From contig JARCOQ010000003.1 of assembly GCA_029207755.1 (NCBI GenBank), positions 92,458,646-92,522,645 on the forward strand: a stretch of 64,000 bases of DNA, read 5' to 3'. Below the pieces are notes generated by a model that worked only from the letters and a program-made list of their open reading frames with translations, did no database searches and was not told the origin of the DNA. The first letter of the stretch is position 1, and the number at the start of each line of letters is the position of its first letter. Of the stretch, positions 16,554-44,154 are shown one piece after another. The translations under genes were made by a program, and so were the position numbers. This DNA is from Chamaea fasciata (lineage: Eukaryota; Chordata; Aves; Passeriformes; Sylviidae).

Positions 16554-19500
16554 GAAGTGACAGATTATAGGAGCAGTACTGGCAGTTTCTAGGCATACTG
16601 GCATTCTTACAGGCTCTAGTTAGCTTTAGTTTAAAAATACCTAATATTAGTTCTATCCTTATAGTCTATCCTTTTTTTCTTCAGCTAAATTCTCAGCTGC
16701 TGAAACTTAAAAGAGCTGCATCCATTTCTTCAACTAAATGATGAATTTATAGTTCTTTAGGTGGTTTTACAGATTTTGGTTCTCAAGGCAAACAATACAT
16801 CAAAGGATGTTCACACTCTTCTTAAAATTAAAAAAAAAATAAAATTTGGAGATAATTAAAAATGTGCCTATCTCTGCTTTCATACAAGCAAAGATGTGAT
16901 TTTTTTTTCTTAGTACAAAACAACTGTCAAGATGTTAATAAAGTAGCAAAGCACTTTTTCTCAATTTATTGTAATGTTTCTGTCTTATTAGAAGAACTTT
17001 GGACACTCATATTATTAAAAGCATAGATACAAAACCAAGGCATTTGTATAGTTGGTTTAGTCCACTTTTGATTTTACTTTTGTTTGCTTGCTTTCTCAAT
17101 ATTTTTAAATTTTGCTAATGAAATATATGCAGAGATAAGCAATGATGACTAAATATGCCTAAATCTTTAACTTAACAACACAAGTCACCAATTATGATAA
17201 TACAAGTAAACAACTTACACCAATTATAATTACAATTATTTGGAAATTATTCTGTCAGATGTTGACACATCTGTTGACAACTTACTTCCTCTGGCAAAAG
17301 CTTAACCATCAGCTGTTTGGTTGTTCCTAATGCCACTGAGCTTAATATAACAAATCTGTTTAAGCAATGATTTCTGCTTTTGTCTAGCTTTGCAATTCCA
17401 TTTGTTCATTTGTTTATCTGCAACAACTTTCACAGTAACTGTGTCACATATCTTGAACTGAGTACAGTTGTCTTGAAAATTAGTCCTTCACTGTTGAAAA
17501 AACTTTTGATCAATTGCCTAACGGCCTAAGTTGCCACATTTAAGTAGTATAAGTATTTCCATGACAGAATCTCCATTGCTAGAATTCATCATGCAATTGT
17601 TCCAGATTGATTCACAAATAAATTTTTGGGGAAAGGGGGCTAGCACAAAATATATTTTAAAGAAATTTACAGTGCATAATGCATAATCAAGTATATTTTA
17701 CTAACTAAATAATTTTTGAGTTCAATAAAAATGAAATCCATTAAGACATCCCTTGTTAAAGCAAAAATAAAAGGATACAAGACACAAAAATTCAACCCTT
17801 TTCAAGTCTGTAACCTAATAATTTCACAGGTCAGTGTCTTTTCCTGTCTGATAAATGTTGCATCTCATGCTCACAATAACATTGTGGTGAAAACATGGTA
17901 ATGAAACCGTCATTACCCTCCTATCCATCATCTAATCCATGGCCTGGGGAAGGCATCCTCAGCCTCATAAAGGGTAGCCATTCTTCATTTGGTTCCTGTG
18001 GAACTAAGCAAAAAATGAATCTTGTAGGTTACTTTGGTGGTTATCTCTAAACTTACGAGCTTTTTTACTCCAGACTTAAACAAAGAGGCTGTGTCGGCAT
18101 TTGGGTTTGTTTTTTCTTCACATTCTTGGACAATACATGACATTTCAATTTGCTGTTGATGGTAATTTTCACAGTACTTAGTCTGTACAGTTACACATGT
18201 TATGTGAGTTACTTTTTGGAGAACAAACATTATTCTTTGACATTTCACAATGTTAGTCTGAAATCACTGCAAATCCATGTATGTCTCAGCTTTGATATGC
18301 AAAATTCCTTTTCAAGCTTATTATTATGCAGACATAATGCACTAAAGAGGGTGAGGTTGTACAGTTTAAAAGCCTGGAAAATTCTATATTGTTTTTATAA
18401 CCATGTGGACTAAAAATAGCATAGTGTCTAGGACTAATGGTGTAGCACAACACTGCAGCAAATGGCTTACATGATTGTTACCACAGACACAGTGAGTATT
18501 ATAGGGATGGAGGTTATGTTTTAATTTCCTTGAGGTACAAGAGAACACTAACTAAAAATTATGGAAAAAAGGGAAAAAGATAAATTAGCCAAAAATCAAA
18601 CATTTTGCTCACAAGTCTATAGACATGCAAATACACAGTGTCATATTCTCAAAAGCAGTCTCCTATTGATTTTCAGTTCAATTTTAAATCAACTTTGAAA
18701 TTTAATTTGAGGACCAAATTTAAAAAAAAAAATCTAAAATGGGATTGTGAAAGCTTCTCTAATTAGAACCAGGGAGGCTTAACACAGCGGCTGCCTAGCT
18801 ATATGGAGGTCTGAAAACTACTTGGCAATCTGTGGTTTTCCCAGATGTCTGTTCTTCTGGAACCTACCTCTGAGTACCATCTTTAATGCACACAGAAGGT
18901 TGTTCCTCTCTGAGCAGATGAGACAGCAAGAGATGGGAAATTTGTACAGAGAATTACTCAATACCCACTGAGTATCATCTAAGCTTAAGGCATAGAGCAC
19001 ATATGAAAGAGCTGAGAAGCGGCAATTACTTATTTTCCAGCTTAGTGGCATTCACATCTCATCTCCTGGCTATGCCATTTCAGAAATCTAATTTTTCTCA
19101 GTCATTTTTTAAAAGTCGAACTATGTCATTTAGTTTGATTTTGCCTCCTTGAGCCTAAAATTTAGTTATTGCTTTTCCTTTACAGTGTGTACATTTTACT
19201 TGTTAAATGTTATAAAGGATGAGCAGTGACAGAAAGCTGGATTGCTTCTAAATGCATATGACCTCTATGCCCTTCAGATATTTCCAAAATACAAAAAGAA
19301 GAAATATCAGACTTGTAATTTTCATGCAGTTACAAAATCTCTTGAGAATCTTGAGAAGTAAAGCAAATTGAAAAGGAGGCAAGTTGAAAAGTTGTCAGTC
19401 TGTCTAAATGTTCACTTTACTAAATGACACGTCAATGCTTAAATGTTTGGTGTTCTATTTAATTAGTATATTTGGCACAATAAAAAGGTTACTGGTTTGA

Positions 19501-20951
19501 AATAAAATAACTTCTGAGGCTGAAGGACCAAAAGTGTAAAGAGCATTTTGGTGTTTAATAAATATCTGTGATAATTTTTAAAATTTAGAACTTTGTATAT
19601 GAGCAATGGAGATTAACAGTGAAATTAATATTAGAAGGCAATTTCTAATTGATGGATACTTGACACAGTTACCATGGGGAAAGTGTTGTTTACTGAGATA
19701 TTATATAGAATAACCTTTTAAGAAGAAAATTAATCTATTCAGATATATATTAAGAAAAGACAGCAATTAATGACAGAGATAGGCTTGTGCTCATTTATTT
19801 GGAAGAATTACAAGTCTTTAACAGATATGCACTAGATCAATCCATTGTTCAGAGCTGTTGTTGTCTGACAAATCAGGAAAAGATACTCTGAGGTCATGAC
19901 CATGCTTTCATTCCCTTGTGGCCAAAAATACTTTTAGTAAACTGCACTGCCATGGGGTTTCACGTAAATTGTCAGAGTGGTGCCTGGGGAATCCTTACAC
20001 AGTACTCATTAGTAGTGACAGCTATTACTTTAATTCCTGGTGGAAAAAAGTCCACCACGGTTAAAAACCTGCCAAATCTCTTACTTCATTTACATATAGG
20101 AATGATCCAAAGTATGAGCTCTATTGTTTTGAAATGGAAACAAGAACAAAACACTATGAATAATAAAATGTCAAACAAAGTTTCTGTGTTTCTAAGTGTG
20201 TTAATTATAATAATCCATTAATTCTCCCATAAAGATATTTTACAATTTCTGTGATTTAACTGTGACCACCCATATGCTAAAATATTCATAAAACCACTTT
20301 AAGAGTCTGAAATAGTTGTTTCTTATTTTACCCTTTTTTTATTTGTCTGTTTTATTGTGTTTTGTTTTGCTTTTTCACCAACCTTTCTCTTCCCTGAAAA
20401 TTAACAACACAGGGAAAAAAACAAATTTTTTTTCCAGTTGTACAGCCTGGTAGTTGTTTCAAGTCCGCAAATCTTTAGCTGTTCTTGCTGTTTTTTATGG
20501 TGGTGTACCCTTTTGGTGTGGACAGAAGGAGGAGATGCAGCTGTTAATTCAGAAAATTAATTATTATAGTCAGGAAGGTTGCATGCTGGTGGTAGACACC
20601 TGTACCGTTAATTGGAACTGTGACATAACTGGATTTAGGACTTATTTTGGTTTTTGTTCACAGTTGTAGTCAGTTTTTGAAAAAGATGTTTGGGTAAGGA
20701 CTGGTAGGAAACAGGGGGCAATTCAGTAGGGACATTAGTCTCCAGAGATGGACCTCCTTTCCTTTGGAAGACTACAACGTTTACTGAAACTCAGGATGTC
20801 TGAATACCTGGAGCCAGTAGAAAAAACACCGAAGCCAGAAGAGACCTGGCATCTTCCAGAAATTCATAGTAGATGTAGATTTGTGTATCCTCTTTATGGG
20901 TGATTATTTGCCATAAGTCATATTATATTGATTGCTCTGCTTAGTTTAACA

Positions 20952-20986
20952 TTGCTTTTTAAATAATTTATTTTTTTAAAAAGCAA
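20952..20986. repeat. short perfect inverted repeat
   Basis: TTGCTTTTTAAA (20952-20963) pairs perfectly with 20975-20986 across an 11-nt loop. Likely chance in AT-rich sequence. Confidence 0.55.
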
Positions 20987-21399
20987 AATCCATATCCAGC
21001 TACTGAAGACTGATCATAAGTGAAATACTTTTGCTAAGATTCAGTTTAAATGATCTCTAAAAAAGTTGTTTCTTGCCCATGAAATGAAAATTTCATGACT
21101 ATATAAACTTCTGTTTGATTTAGCCAGACGAGTAAAGATCATTTGCATGTCTCATGCTAGCAGGACTATAAAACAATATTATTTACAACATGATACCCTA
21201 TTGTGCAAAAGGCATCAAGTCAGTTTTGATAACCAGAATGTTAAGGTGAGAAAAAGAGTTACTAGTTCTTTTGATGTGTTAACTGGACAAAATCAGTCCA
21301 TTTTTTTTACCAAAGATGCTGGCAGGAAGTCAACATAATCATGATGTCACTCAGTGGGCAGATTTTTGTAAAAGTAAAGAAGCAAACTGCATTACCTGA

Positions 21400-26937
<5,538 letters not shown>

Positions 26938-28106
26938 TAAATAAAAGGAAAAAAATGTTACTTAGTAATTATTGAAATTCAAATCTGTTTACTTCTGTAT
27001 GCACACACAACTGCCAAATACTGTTACGCATCAATGTATGTTTTAAAAGCTGTTTTCTGTTAACATGTGAAGGAACACAGAAATACTATTTCATGAAATC
27101 ACTTTCACATTACTTATGTATATTTGCATCTTCCAGAAAAAGAAATAGGTAGAAGATGCACATCAAATGTTACATTTGGAATAAAGTTTGACAATAGCGA
27201 AATTGTCTTACCCAAAAAGACCACCTGACTGCTTCTTCTTTCTTGTCAATACATATCAATACATTTTCATTTCCACATTGATTTGAATCTACAAATGCAT
27301 TTTTGGATTAATTCTACTGGATAGTATTTGCATGTTTTTTTGGACAGGGCACCTCTTAATAGATAGAGATTGGGTTACACTGATCATTTATTAAAGCCAG
27401 ACAATCACTGAAGGTGTTGGTTTCTTTTCCAGTCACAGATGTTGTCTGTGGCTTGATTATAATTGCAGAGTTTTATCAAGCTGTTTTTCAGCAGAAGTGC
27501 TGCCTCAGCTTCTTATTCTTGACAATTGAAGCAAACCACATTAATGTACACATTAAAAATGAAGGACAAAAAGGTCTAAAAAATACAGAAAAAATATACC
27601 TATAAAAGAGAAAGGAGTGAAAAATAAGTATAAAATCATTTTTATATTTAGTCTTCATCTATCATCCACCATCATGCATTATTCTCCATGTGTGTAAGGT
27701 TCTTCTTCCCAAAGTAATTGTCATGTTTCCATAAATGAAATCTTAGACTGTTTGCCCTGTCTAAACAAAATATCAAAGAAATGGGGAAACAATTTGTTCC
27801 AGGAAGTCTGCAAGGCCTGCAAGGAAAGAAAATGAGATGTTGAGCAGAAGGAGATAAAGCGATAATAATGACGATTGAAAATGTGCATACACATTTTCAC
27901 TGTGTCTGTTTTATGTTCTCAGCACAGTGTGATATGAGTTCCTCTATGCAAATGAAAATTAAATTAAATTACTAGATAAAAATAAAAGATACAAAACCAG
28001 AATACTGAATTTAAAATGTTATCGTACTCAATGGAAAGTATGTTTTTGCCTAATAATTTGGTTTTCTTATGTATATTATTCAGTACTTTATAAAAAATGT
28101 GAAAAT

Positions 28107-28430
28107 TATAGAACACTTTGAGTTGGAAGAGACTTAAGGATCATCTAGTTCCAATCTGCCTGTCATGGTAGGGACACCTTCTTCTAAACTGGGTTTCTCA
28201 AAGCCCCATCCAACCTGACTTTGAATGCTTCCAGGGAGGGGACATCCAAAACTTCTAGGCAACCTGTTCCAGTGCCTTACCACCCGCATGGTAAAAGATT
28301 ACTTCCTTTTATCTAATCTAAACCTACCCTCTTTCAGTTTGAAGCCACACTCCCTTGTCCTGTCACTACAGGCACTTGTTTACATGTTCCATGTCCTGGG
28401 TAAACAGGTCCCCCGTTTCTTTCTGCAGAG
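28107..28430 (-). mobile_element. CR1 LINE 3' part, antisense
   Basis: Read on the + strand: TTGGAAGAGACTTAAGGATC, ATCTAGTTCCAATCTGCC, GGGACACCTTCTTCTAAACT, CAAAGCCCCATCCAACCTG, CTTCCAGGGAGGGGACATCC, GGCAACCTGTTCCAGTGCC, CACCCGCATGGTAAAAGATT and CCTTGTCCTGTCACTACAGG. This is the classic antisense CR1 3' region in order, about 300 bp. It lies roughly 320 bp from the next exon. Confidence 0.92.
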
Positions 28431-28677
28431 GACCCACATTTTCTGTAGTCTTCCTTTGTCACCGATACATGTACAGAGGTGGTGAATTCTAGAACTGGTT
28501 GTTTTTCTTCTAAATACTAAACTTTATTGAGGTCATTCAGTTTCAGCTTCATTATAATTTCCTCTTCCAGATAATCAGTCTTAAGAAAACATCCATGATC
28601 CATGATTCAACAAGAATAATATATTATTAAGTTGTTGAATAATTTAAACTGACTGAAAAAAAAACCACTGATAATAG

Positions 28678-28706
28678 TTTTGTTTTGTTTTGTTTTGTTT
28701 TGTTTT
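28678..28706. repeat. (GTTTT)n simple repeat
   Basis: Five to six GTTTT units, 40 bases upstream of the splice acceptor at 28748. Confidence 0.85.
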
Positions 28707-28748
28707 AATTAAATGTGTATATAGATTTACTGTAATTCATTTTAACAG

Positions 28749-28943
28749 AAAAGCCACGGGAAGCTTGTTTTGATCCTGGAAACATCATGAACGGCACAAG
28801 AATTGGAACAGACTTTAAGCTTGGTTCAACTATTACTTACCAGTGTGATTCTGGATATAAGATTATTGAACCTTCAACTATAACATGTGTAATTGGTGCA
28901 GATGGAAAGCCAGCTTGGAACAGAGCCTTGCCATCTTGTAATG
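28749..28943 (+). CDS. CSMD1: CSMD1 exon: Sushi domain (inferred Sushi 9)
   Basis: Complete Sushi domain in a 195-nt, phase 1-1 exon. Acceptor TTAACAG|AAAAG and donor TAATG|GTGTGT. Local residues 347-411. Cysteines lie in REACFDPG, YQCDSGY, ITCVIG and PSCN, with Trp in PAWNRALPSC. NIMNGT gives a sequon. The words DFKLGSTITYQCDSGYK and VIGADGKP agree with my recollection of CSMD1. Confidence 0.95.
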
Positions 28944-34949
<6,006 letters not shown>

Positions 34950-34999
34950 TAAGTCTTAATATGTTGCTTTAAGTAAGTGTAGTCATAACCTTTTTCCAG

Positions 35000-35620
35000 A
35001 GATCAGGGACTTCTCCTGATGGCAGACTGGCTTCCTAACAGCAGTTGTCTGTGTTTATACTGTCTTGCCCCAGAGACTTGAAAATGTCCAGCCTTTCTCA
35101 GTAGTCAGCAATCTGTTGCTCCCTTACTGCTGAGTGAGCTCAAGGGGTTTCAGAGTGTGCTTAATTGTATTAGTCTTACTCAGTATTCCCAGCTGAGTTT
35201 TCAAGAGTTTTTGTTCAGGGTGCTAAGGATTCTGTTTTCTTGAAGGGCTCGGAGAGGAAATTGCTGGGGCAGAGACCATCGGGCCACTTCAGTATAGAAG
35301 GCTGGGTGGGAGACTTGCTGGTCTGTTTGTGACCCAGCTGAACCTGAGGAGACAATATGTGCATGTGTGCACACTGCAGTTGAAATGCAAGAATGACAGG
35401 GCGTGGCCAAGCCTGTTAGCATTCTGCTGGGCAGCTGAGCACACTTAGCTGATCCATGAGTCTGGGATGCAGTCTGGTGACACCTGTAGCACTGCTTGCA
35501 GATTCATTGCCTGTACGGGCAACAAATGCAGTCCCAAGGGGACTGACTTCTGGGCAGTTCACTGGACGTATTGCATACATACCCAGTAAGCTTAATGAGA
35601 CAGTCATTGCACACCTTTAC
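35000..35620. other. unclassified GC-richer patch
   Basis: Base composition and CpG/CTG content differ from the surrounding AT-rich intron over about 600 bp. Several overlapping short open frames on the - strand come from this composition. It could be an old LTR or another decayed element, but I see no ends, target duplication or known words. Confidence 0.35.
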
Positions 35621-36330
35621 TGAAGTGAAGTGTGAAAAGTAGTTTGGGATAGTTTCAAATAATATCATTGAGATTCCTAGATTCTTTTTTTTTTTTTTTA
35701 AAGATTGGAGCATGGTCTTAGGTTGACAAAACAAATAAATGGAAAGAACTGTCTTACCTCAAGAATATTTCCACAGTTCTAAGAAGCTTTTTAGGACTTA
35801 TTTTTAAGCCTTCTGACTCCTGTGTTTATAGAAAGATATCACCATGACTGCACATTCTTCTTTGGATATATTTCCAAATACTGTTACCTACTCTTATTAC
35901 ACATCAAAAGCATCTTACACACACATGCATTAAAACTTATCATCCAAAATTAACTGTAAAACAGGGAGGCTGCAGACTTCTGGAATTAGAAAAGAGCTTT
36001 CAGCATTCGAATTTTTATCCATTTGCATATGAATGACATATTTCTGTATTACATTGTTATTGTTAACACTCCAAAGTGTTAGTTTTGGCTGATTTTGAAG
36101 AATTCATAGTGATAAAACCCCATGATTTTATTAGCCGTATATATACACACAGATCGCTACTGAACAGGAAGTCTGCAGGTGAGCACAAGGCTATGCCACA
36201 TTTCAGACATTTATGTTTTTTAGCAATTGTAAGAAATGGATTTTAACAAATGGGAGCACAAGATGAGTTAGGCAAAATCACTTTATTTGTCTCAGAAAAA
36301 CCATGAAGCAATAAAATACCATGGGATTTT

Positions 36331-36350
36331 AATATATTTTAAAATATATT
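36331..36350. repeat. perfect 20-bp palindrome
   Basis: AATATATTTT followed directly by its reverse complement. Pure AT and likely chance. Confidence 0.6.
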
Positions 36351-37519
36351 TTAAGAGTTTTACCAAATACAGTTATATATGTTTACATATATTGGCTAAT
36401 GAGTTAGAGGTATTTAATAAGCTCTTTCTGAGGTTTTTTTTTTTCTTATAAAGCATGTGATCATTCTTCCAATGACCACCTGCTTACTAGCCTTTTAAAT
36501 GCTTCAGAAATTACATCCACTCTCCCACTGAACACAGTAATCTGGTCTGCAAAGTCAATAATTTTATTTATTGCCCTCTCTTCTAGGTTGACCTTCTTCC
36601 CTATTCACTTTTCCACTGGCTGATTTCAATTTTGTTTCACAGCAGTATGAAACATTTACTGAAGAAGGGAGGATAATTCCTATAGAAAATGGAATGCCTC
36701 TCTGATACAGCTTGAGAAGTCTAGGTTGACAAGACTATAGGCAAAAGCTAAAACGAAAGGCTCAAGGGAGAAAAAGTTATTGCTTGCATTATTTCACATT
36801 CTGTTTTGGGCAATCGACAGATAGGGGCTTTAGCTTCTGATTCAGATTTAATGGCTTTTGTGATGCCACTTTCTCAAAACGTGGCATTTTTTTATCTGGA
36901 TGTGCCATCTATGACTTCATATCTTCTCTCAGATGATCATATTTCCTTGTAGTTAATGTAATAGATAAAGTTTGTCTGTAATATGAGACTGAATGAATAT
37001 TGAGTCTTCCAAAATATTAGGGCCAGGTATGTTGCTATATGTTAAGAACAATCATGTGTTAGAAGACTAGGATTTTTTTTTCAGGCTTTCTTATGCTTGC
37101 CTTCCTGCTATGACATCACCTAAGCAACAGGTGCCTATATTTTTGTATAACCCAGGCTGCAGCAGTACAGAGTTCCTTCCTTAAAAAGTAAAGTAATTAC
37201 CTTTCTACCATCCAAAAAATATAGGGGGTTTTAATATTTGTCTTTTTGTACTTGTTATACAATACAAAAAATGCATGAACTAATTTATCAGGTCAATTGA
37301 GATTTTAAAGATGATTATTAAGAAAGTTAGTATATTAGGATGAAGAAGACAAAGGGAAATAAAAGAAGATTGTGACTTTAACAATCAAGTTGTTCTAATT
37401 TGTGACAAGAATAAAATGCCCACATTGACTGCAAAATGTAATTGGAGAGCAGAACTAAGACTGTTAATATTACTTTTTTATATGTGCTACCACGACACAT
37501 TATGTCCTGCTTTAAAGCA

Positions 37520-37685
37520 AACATCCTGGAGAGATGATTTAGCCTGTCATCTCTGAGCCTGCTAGTGTTTAAGTAGGATTTGAAAAATGCCCTTAATAAC
37601 ATTTTAACTTGGTCAGTCCTGAATTGGAAAGGCATTTGGACTACATGATTGTTGTAGGTCTCTTCCAACGGAAATAATCTTGGAG
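37520..37685 (+). mobile_element. CR1 LINE 3' end, sense
   Basis: TTGGTCAGTCCTGAATTGG, AGGCATTTGGACTACATGAT, TGTTGTAGGTCTCTTCCAAC and GGAAATAATCTTG follow the sense 3' end of a CR1 subtype with GGACTAGATGATCATTGTAGGTCCCTTCCAACTG. The part upstream of about 37590 is more diverged, so the 5' limit is approximate. Confidence 0.7.
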
Positions 37686-38272
37686 GCATTTCAGCTGAGC
37701 TGTCAGTTGTGTCACCTTTTAGAGAAACAGACTGATTTTCCTAATTTTTTATAGCTGTTGGAAACTGTAGTACATTTTTCCGTGAACTATTTAAATCCCA
37801 ATTTCAGCAGTGTGCAACTACTTCACTTTGTAGTTATCTATAGCTTGCATTTCATCTATTCTTAAGGCAGTTCTTTTTAGGATGAAGGGGGAGAGGAGAA
37901 TAAATAAAAAAGTACCTCATGTCCCGTCTCACAACAACCATTAATAGATTATTAGTAGAACTTCTGAAAAACTGAGCAAAATGTCAATTTTAAATGTCAT
38001 TGAGTGTTTCTTGCTGACAATAGAATAATTTGATACAACTGCAGTGGTGGATGTTTGTGGCTGTCAGGGTTGATCTCAGTAAAATGTCAGCTTTTAGTCT
38101 GAAAAAATATTTCCGGTATGTGAACTAATTTAAGAGTGCTAGTAAACTGTCCCTACATTTACTATCATGTCAGAGATAGCTTGCTCACAGGAAAATAACT
38201 TTCATAAGGCAACATCATAATGAAACTAGATGAACTGACATTCTTTGTTGAGAGGTGGTAAAAGATCTAGCT

Positions 38273-38282
<10 letters not shown>

Positions 38283-38313
<31 letters not shown>
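38283..38313. repeat. poly-A run (31) after (AC)n
   Basis: CTACACACACAC followed by 31 consecutive A. It could be a retroposon tail, but no element body is recognised upstream. Confidence 0.85.
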
Positions 38314-38316
<3 letters not shown>

Positions 38317-38869
38317 TTACTAGTGCATTTATTTAATGCTATTGCCAAAAGTTATGGGACGCTCTTAAATCTGACTAAAAACAATATCTGTTAAAAAGTG
38401 TCCTTTTCCTGAACAGTTGTAGGGATTCTCCAGATGTGGTTGCCAGGCAAGGGTTAGAGAAATGGGAAGGATTTTCTTTTTCCTATAGTTTCCTCCCTTT
38501 TTAAAAAATGAGTGAAAAAATACATAGGAAAATATAGTATTCACATAGGAGGGTGACCAAAGAGTTTTTTCCACACAAGGAATGGAAAATGCTGCAGAAG
38601 TGGTGCTGAAATTTTCAGTCAGGTCATGTAGCCTCTAAGAAAAGACAGGATAGCTTTGGACATGTGCAAAGCTTAAAGTTTAACTAGCAGGTGGCTGAGG
38701 TGGTGACCTGTGTAGGAGGAGGCAGTGAGCTACCATGTGCTATTCAAAAACAGCATCCTGTGAAGCTGGTATAAGCAATCTCTCACATGTCAAAATTCCC
38801 ACTAGTCAGAGGAACATGTGGTGCCTGTTCTCAGAATATTTGGGAGTGACATCTGCTTTGGGGCAGAGA

Positions 38870-39560
38870 GAGATGCTTCTGGGTACATGCTGCTAGAGAT
38901 GCTGCTGGGGGGATTGTTGGAGGCACTCTGGAAAGAGGCCCTCCCTGCCAAAGGGCTTGTAAGGGACTGCGGCCAGTGGGTGACACCTGCTGGAGTGAGA
39001 ACACCTCAGAGGGGTTGGCAGCCTGTGAAAGTACTATTCTGCAGTAGGGGACTGGGGCAACTGTAGTCCATGGATGACCCACACTGAATGAGAAACATTC
39101 AGAAATAGGGTGATGTGAAAACCTGAAGAAGCAAAAAGGAGGAGAAAGATGATTAAAATGTCAAGTACATTGGTGGGGGAGGTAGGGGAAAGCAAAAGAG
39201 AGCACATACAACCAACTTCCTCTGTTTCCTCTCACCTCATTGGTACAACGAAGATGTGCACAAGGAAGTTGAGAAAAAGAAGGGGATGAAAGGTGTTTGA
39301 AGTTGAGCCTGATGAGAATGAAGTGAAACTGGTTAATTAACTTGGTAGTGTGTGTGTCCTCTTTCTTTTGAATTCCTGAATCACTCATCAGAAGTTTGTG
39401 TAAAATTTGTAATAAATTAAGCATAATTAAGTATTAATTTCCTGAATCAAAACTGGTTTTCCACAGCAACGTACTGAGCCCTTTGCTGTCACATAACTGT
39501 GAATGATTTATCTCATGGCCAAAATGCCCATTTGAACAAGTATCCCTGACCATGGGATGG
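38870..39560 (+). mobile_element. old ERVL-like LTR remnant, sense
   Basis: The stretch GGGACTGCGGCCAGTGGG then GACACCTGCTGGAG, and later TAGTCCATGGATGACCCAC, resembles a bird LTR with repeated GACTGCAGCCCGTGGG...GACCCATGCTGGAG. It is followed at the right distance by AATAAATTAAG, TTAATTTCCTGAATC, CTGGTTTTCC and GAATGATTTATCTCATGG, which resemble the R/U5 part of the same LTR. Divergence is high and the ends are not defined. It also produces paired open frames on both strands at 38818-39082 that are not genes. Confidence 0.45.
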
Positions 39561-41914
39561 ATTAATGGTTAATTACATGGCAGAAGCTGTAGTTCCAGGC
39601 ATTTGACAGTCATGTGATTGGATGCATGAGCAGCCATCACCACGTAGGCAGTTGTAAAGCCATCACTTATTCCAGTGTAGTCATGATACAATATTGTGGA
39701 ATAAAAAAGTTTGTGTAAAATAGTGCTGGTGCAGAAGATGTGTGGGTAGAGAATCCAATAAAAGGATTGGATAATCCCAATGAACGGGCAAAAAAGAGCA
39801 AGTTGGGTCAGCTGAATTGACCTGGTAGTCTGCATCTGGCCTGTAGGCTATGATCAGGAAGAACCATGAGTGTGTGAAATCCTTGAACTATGGTTTCATC
39901 ATTTTCCTTTCACAAGTGCAGAATGGTTTCCTGCCATGGTTAGAACTGCATGCATGAAAAGGTTTCAGAGAGCATCTGTGTGATACTGAAGTGCTGTTGA
40001 GAACTTAAGCACAAATTCCTATTTATTTAAACAAAGGCAGGTATATTAAGTTTGCTGAAAGATAAGTTGTGTGTTTAAACTGTGTAAAGTGTTTAACCAT
40101 TTTAAAAAACTTAATAAAATGTATTTGCTTTTGTTTTGCCGTATTGTGCATTTACCCAGGAGTATGCTAGTTTACTTCTGACCATTCTAAAATTCCTGAG
40201 TACATTTTGCAACTTACTGTAGCTTTCAAGGTTAAAATCTTCCTCAACCAACCAATGAACTGATTTAGAAGAAAAATACCCGTTACTGTATCTGTCTGAC
40301 AAATCAATTCATTGCATATTAATAAAAAAGAGAATGTATTTTTCTATTGTATTGCTAGTATTGATTATTTATAAATCTTCTCAGAAAAAGCTTTTCTCTA
40401 CATTCAGTAATACTTGGGCAAACTTAACTGTTATATCTGGTAGCAATGCTTAAACTTGTAGAACATAATGTAATCATAAATGACAACTTTCAATGTTCTA
40501 TTAAAATGTGTTGCATGTTTAATGCTACATTTAAGATAGAATTGATTTCAGTTAGTGTTCCATATCCAACTTGTTAAGAAATGTTAATTTTTAGGGCATT
40601 TACAAGTACTAAAAACTTAATTATGTTTCTGAATAGAGCAAATTACAGTATAAGAAATGAGTGTAAAATTATCAATATTGATGTATAGGCTCTATCCACC
40701 GTGTCTTTTAGGTAGTGACCAGGGTAGCTGAACAGGCTACAGGTGGGGGTGTGTACAATTGTGTCCATGAACAGACAGAAATATCACTGTTCACTCTTAC
40801 AGGTCAGCAAAGGAATTTAAACATAATGCTGTAAAATAAAACTAAATATAGCTGTGATTCTGCTTATGTTAGTAAGCCAGAAGAGCCATGCTTGAAAATT
40901 TGCCAGGAATAAAGTGTAACACGCACCTTCTTTTTTTTTTTTTTTCTCCCTGGTGCCACTTTGTTGTGTCATTTATTCTAAGGACTAAATGGCAGGCAAT
41001 TTTCGTGGTGTTATGTATTCATATCTAGGTGCAGTGACACTAAAACTAATTCTTGAACAAACCAAGCTGATGAAACAAAGTTTTTGGACATGCCACTCAC
41101 ACAGAACAATTGCATAGATTTAATGAGATTATTTTTAACGTACCTTTATTTTAGTATACTGTAAAACATAGATGATGTTACACACAAATTATACCTCTGT
41201 CATTTTCTATATAAATATTGTTATTTTGTTTTTAAATTGGCATTTACTAGCTAACTGCAAAATGAAATGTAGCAAGAATAAATTCGATATACGAACAACA
41301 TCCACAATATCAAGTCAGAGGAAAAAAAAAACCTGTTATCAAGAAGAGTTTATAAATAATGAAGCCAAAGGGAAAACTATCCCATGGGCTTCAAATTAAT
41401 GTTATTATTTTGCTCTTATATAGTGCTTGCAGTCTTTCAACTGCTCTTGTGTCACATCAGGTTTATGGATTCCCAGACATTATTGGCAAAAATAATTGCT
41501 GTCAAAAGAAAATACTGAAATAACCTGGAAGGTATATTGTTATCCCTTCATATTCTCCAATATGATAAATCAAATATTTGTAAGATATTATGTTGTTTGA
41601 TAACTGATTAGCTACACCATAATTTTTTCTGGGCTTCTAATGAGAAAGTTCTAGTGAGAAACCAAAGGCCCCATATTTATTAAGTGAAGTAAGTGGTAGA
41701 TGTAGGATCCTGTCATTAAACAGGGCCTCAGAAACACCCACTGATTTTCTTACCTGCCTAAACCTGTGCATCCAAAGTCAAAAAATCTTCCAGCTGCCAT
41801 GGCACTTACATGACTGTACACAGGTATAGCCCAAAACCACGTTCCAGATAATAGCCATGAAAGCATTAGTCCATTCTTGGAGAATACAGGAGCAGAGCAA
41901 GTAATATGAATTAA

Positions 41915-44154
<2,240 letters not shown>

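Noticed and set aside
20952..20986. 12-bp-arm palindrome as a regulatory hairpin
   Set aside because: Nearly pure A/T arms with an 11-nt loop are common by chance in such introns.
28707..28748. The weak acceptor tract as evidence that the Sushi 9 exon is a pseudoexon
   Set aside because: The exon encodes a complete Sushi domain in frame with its neighbours and matches CSMD1, so it is real despite the tract.
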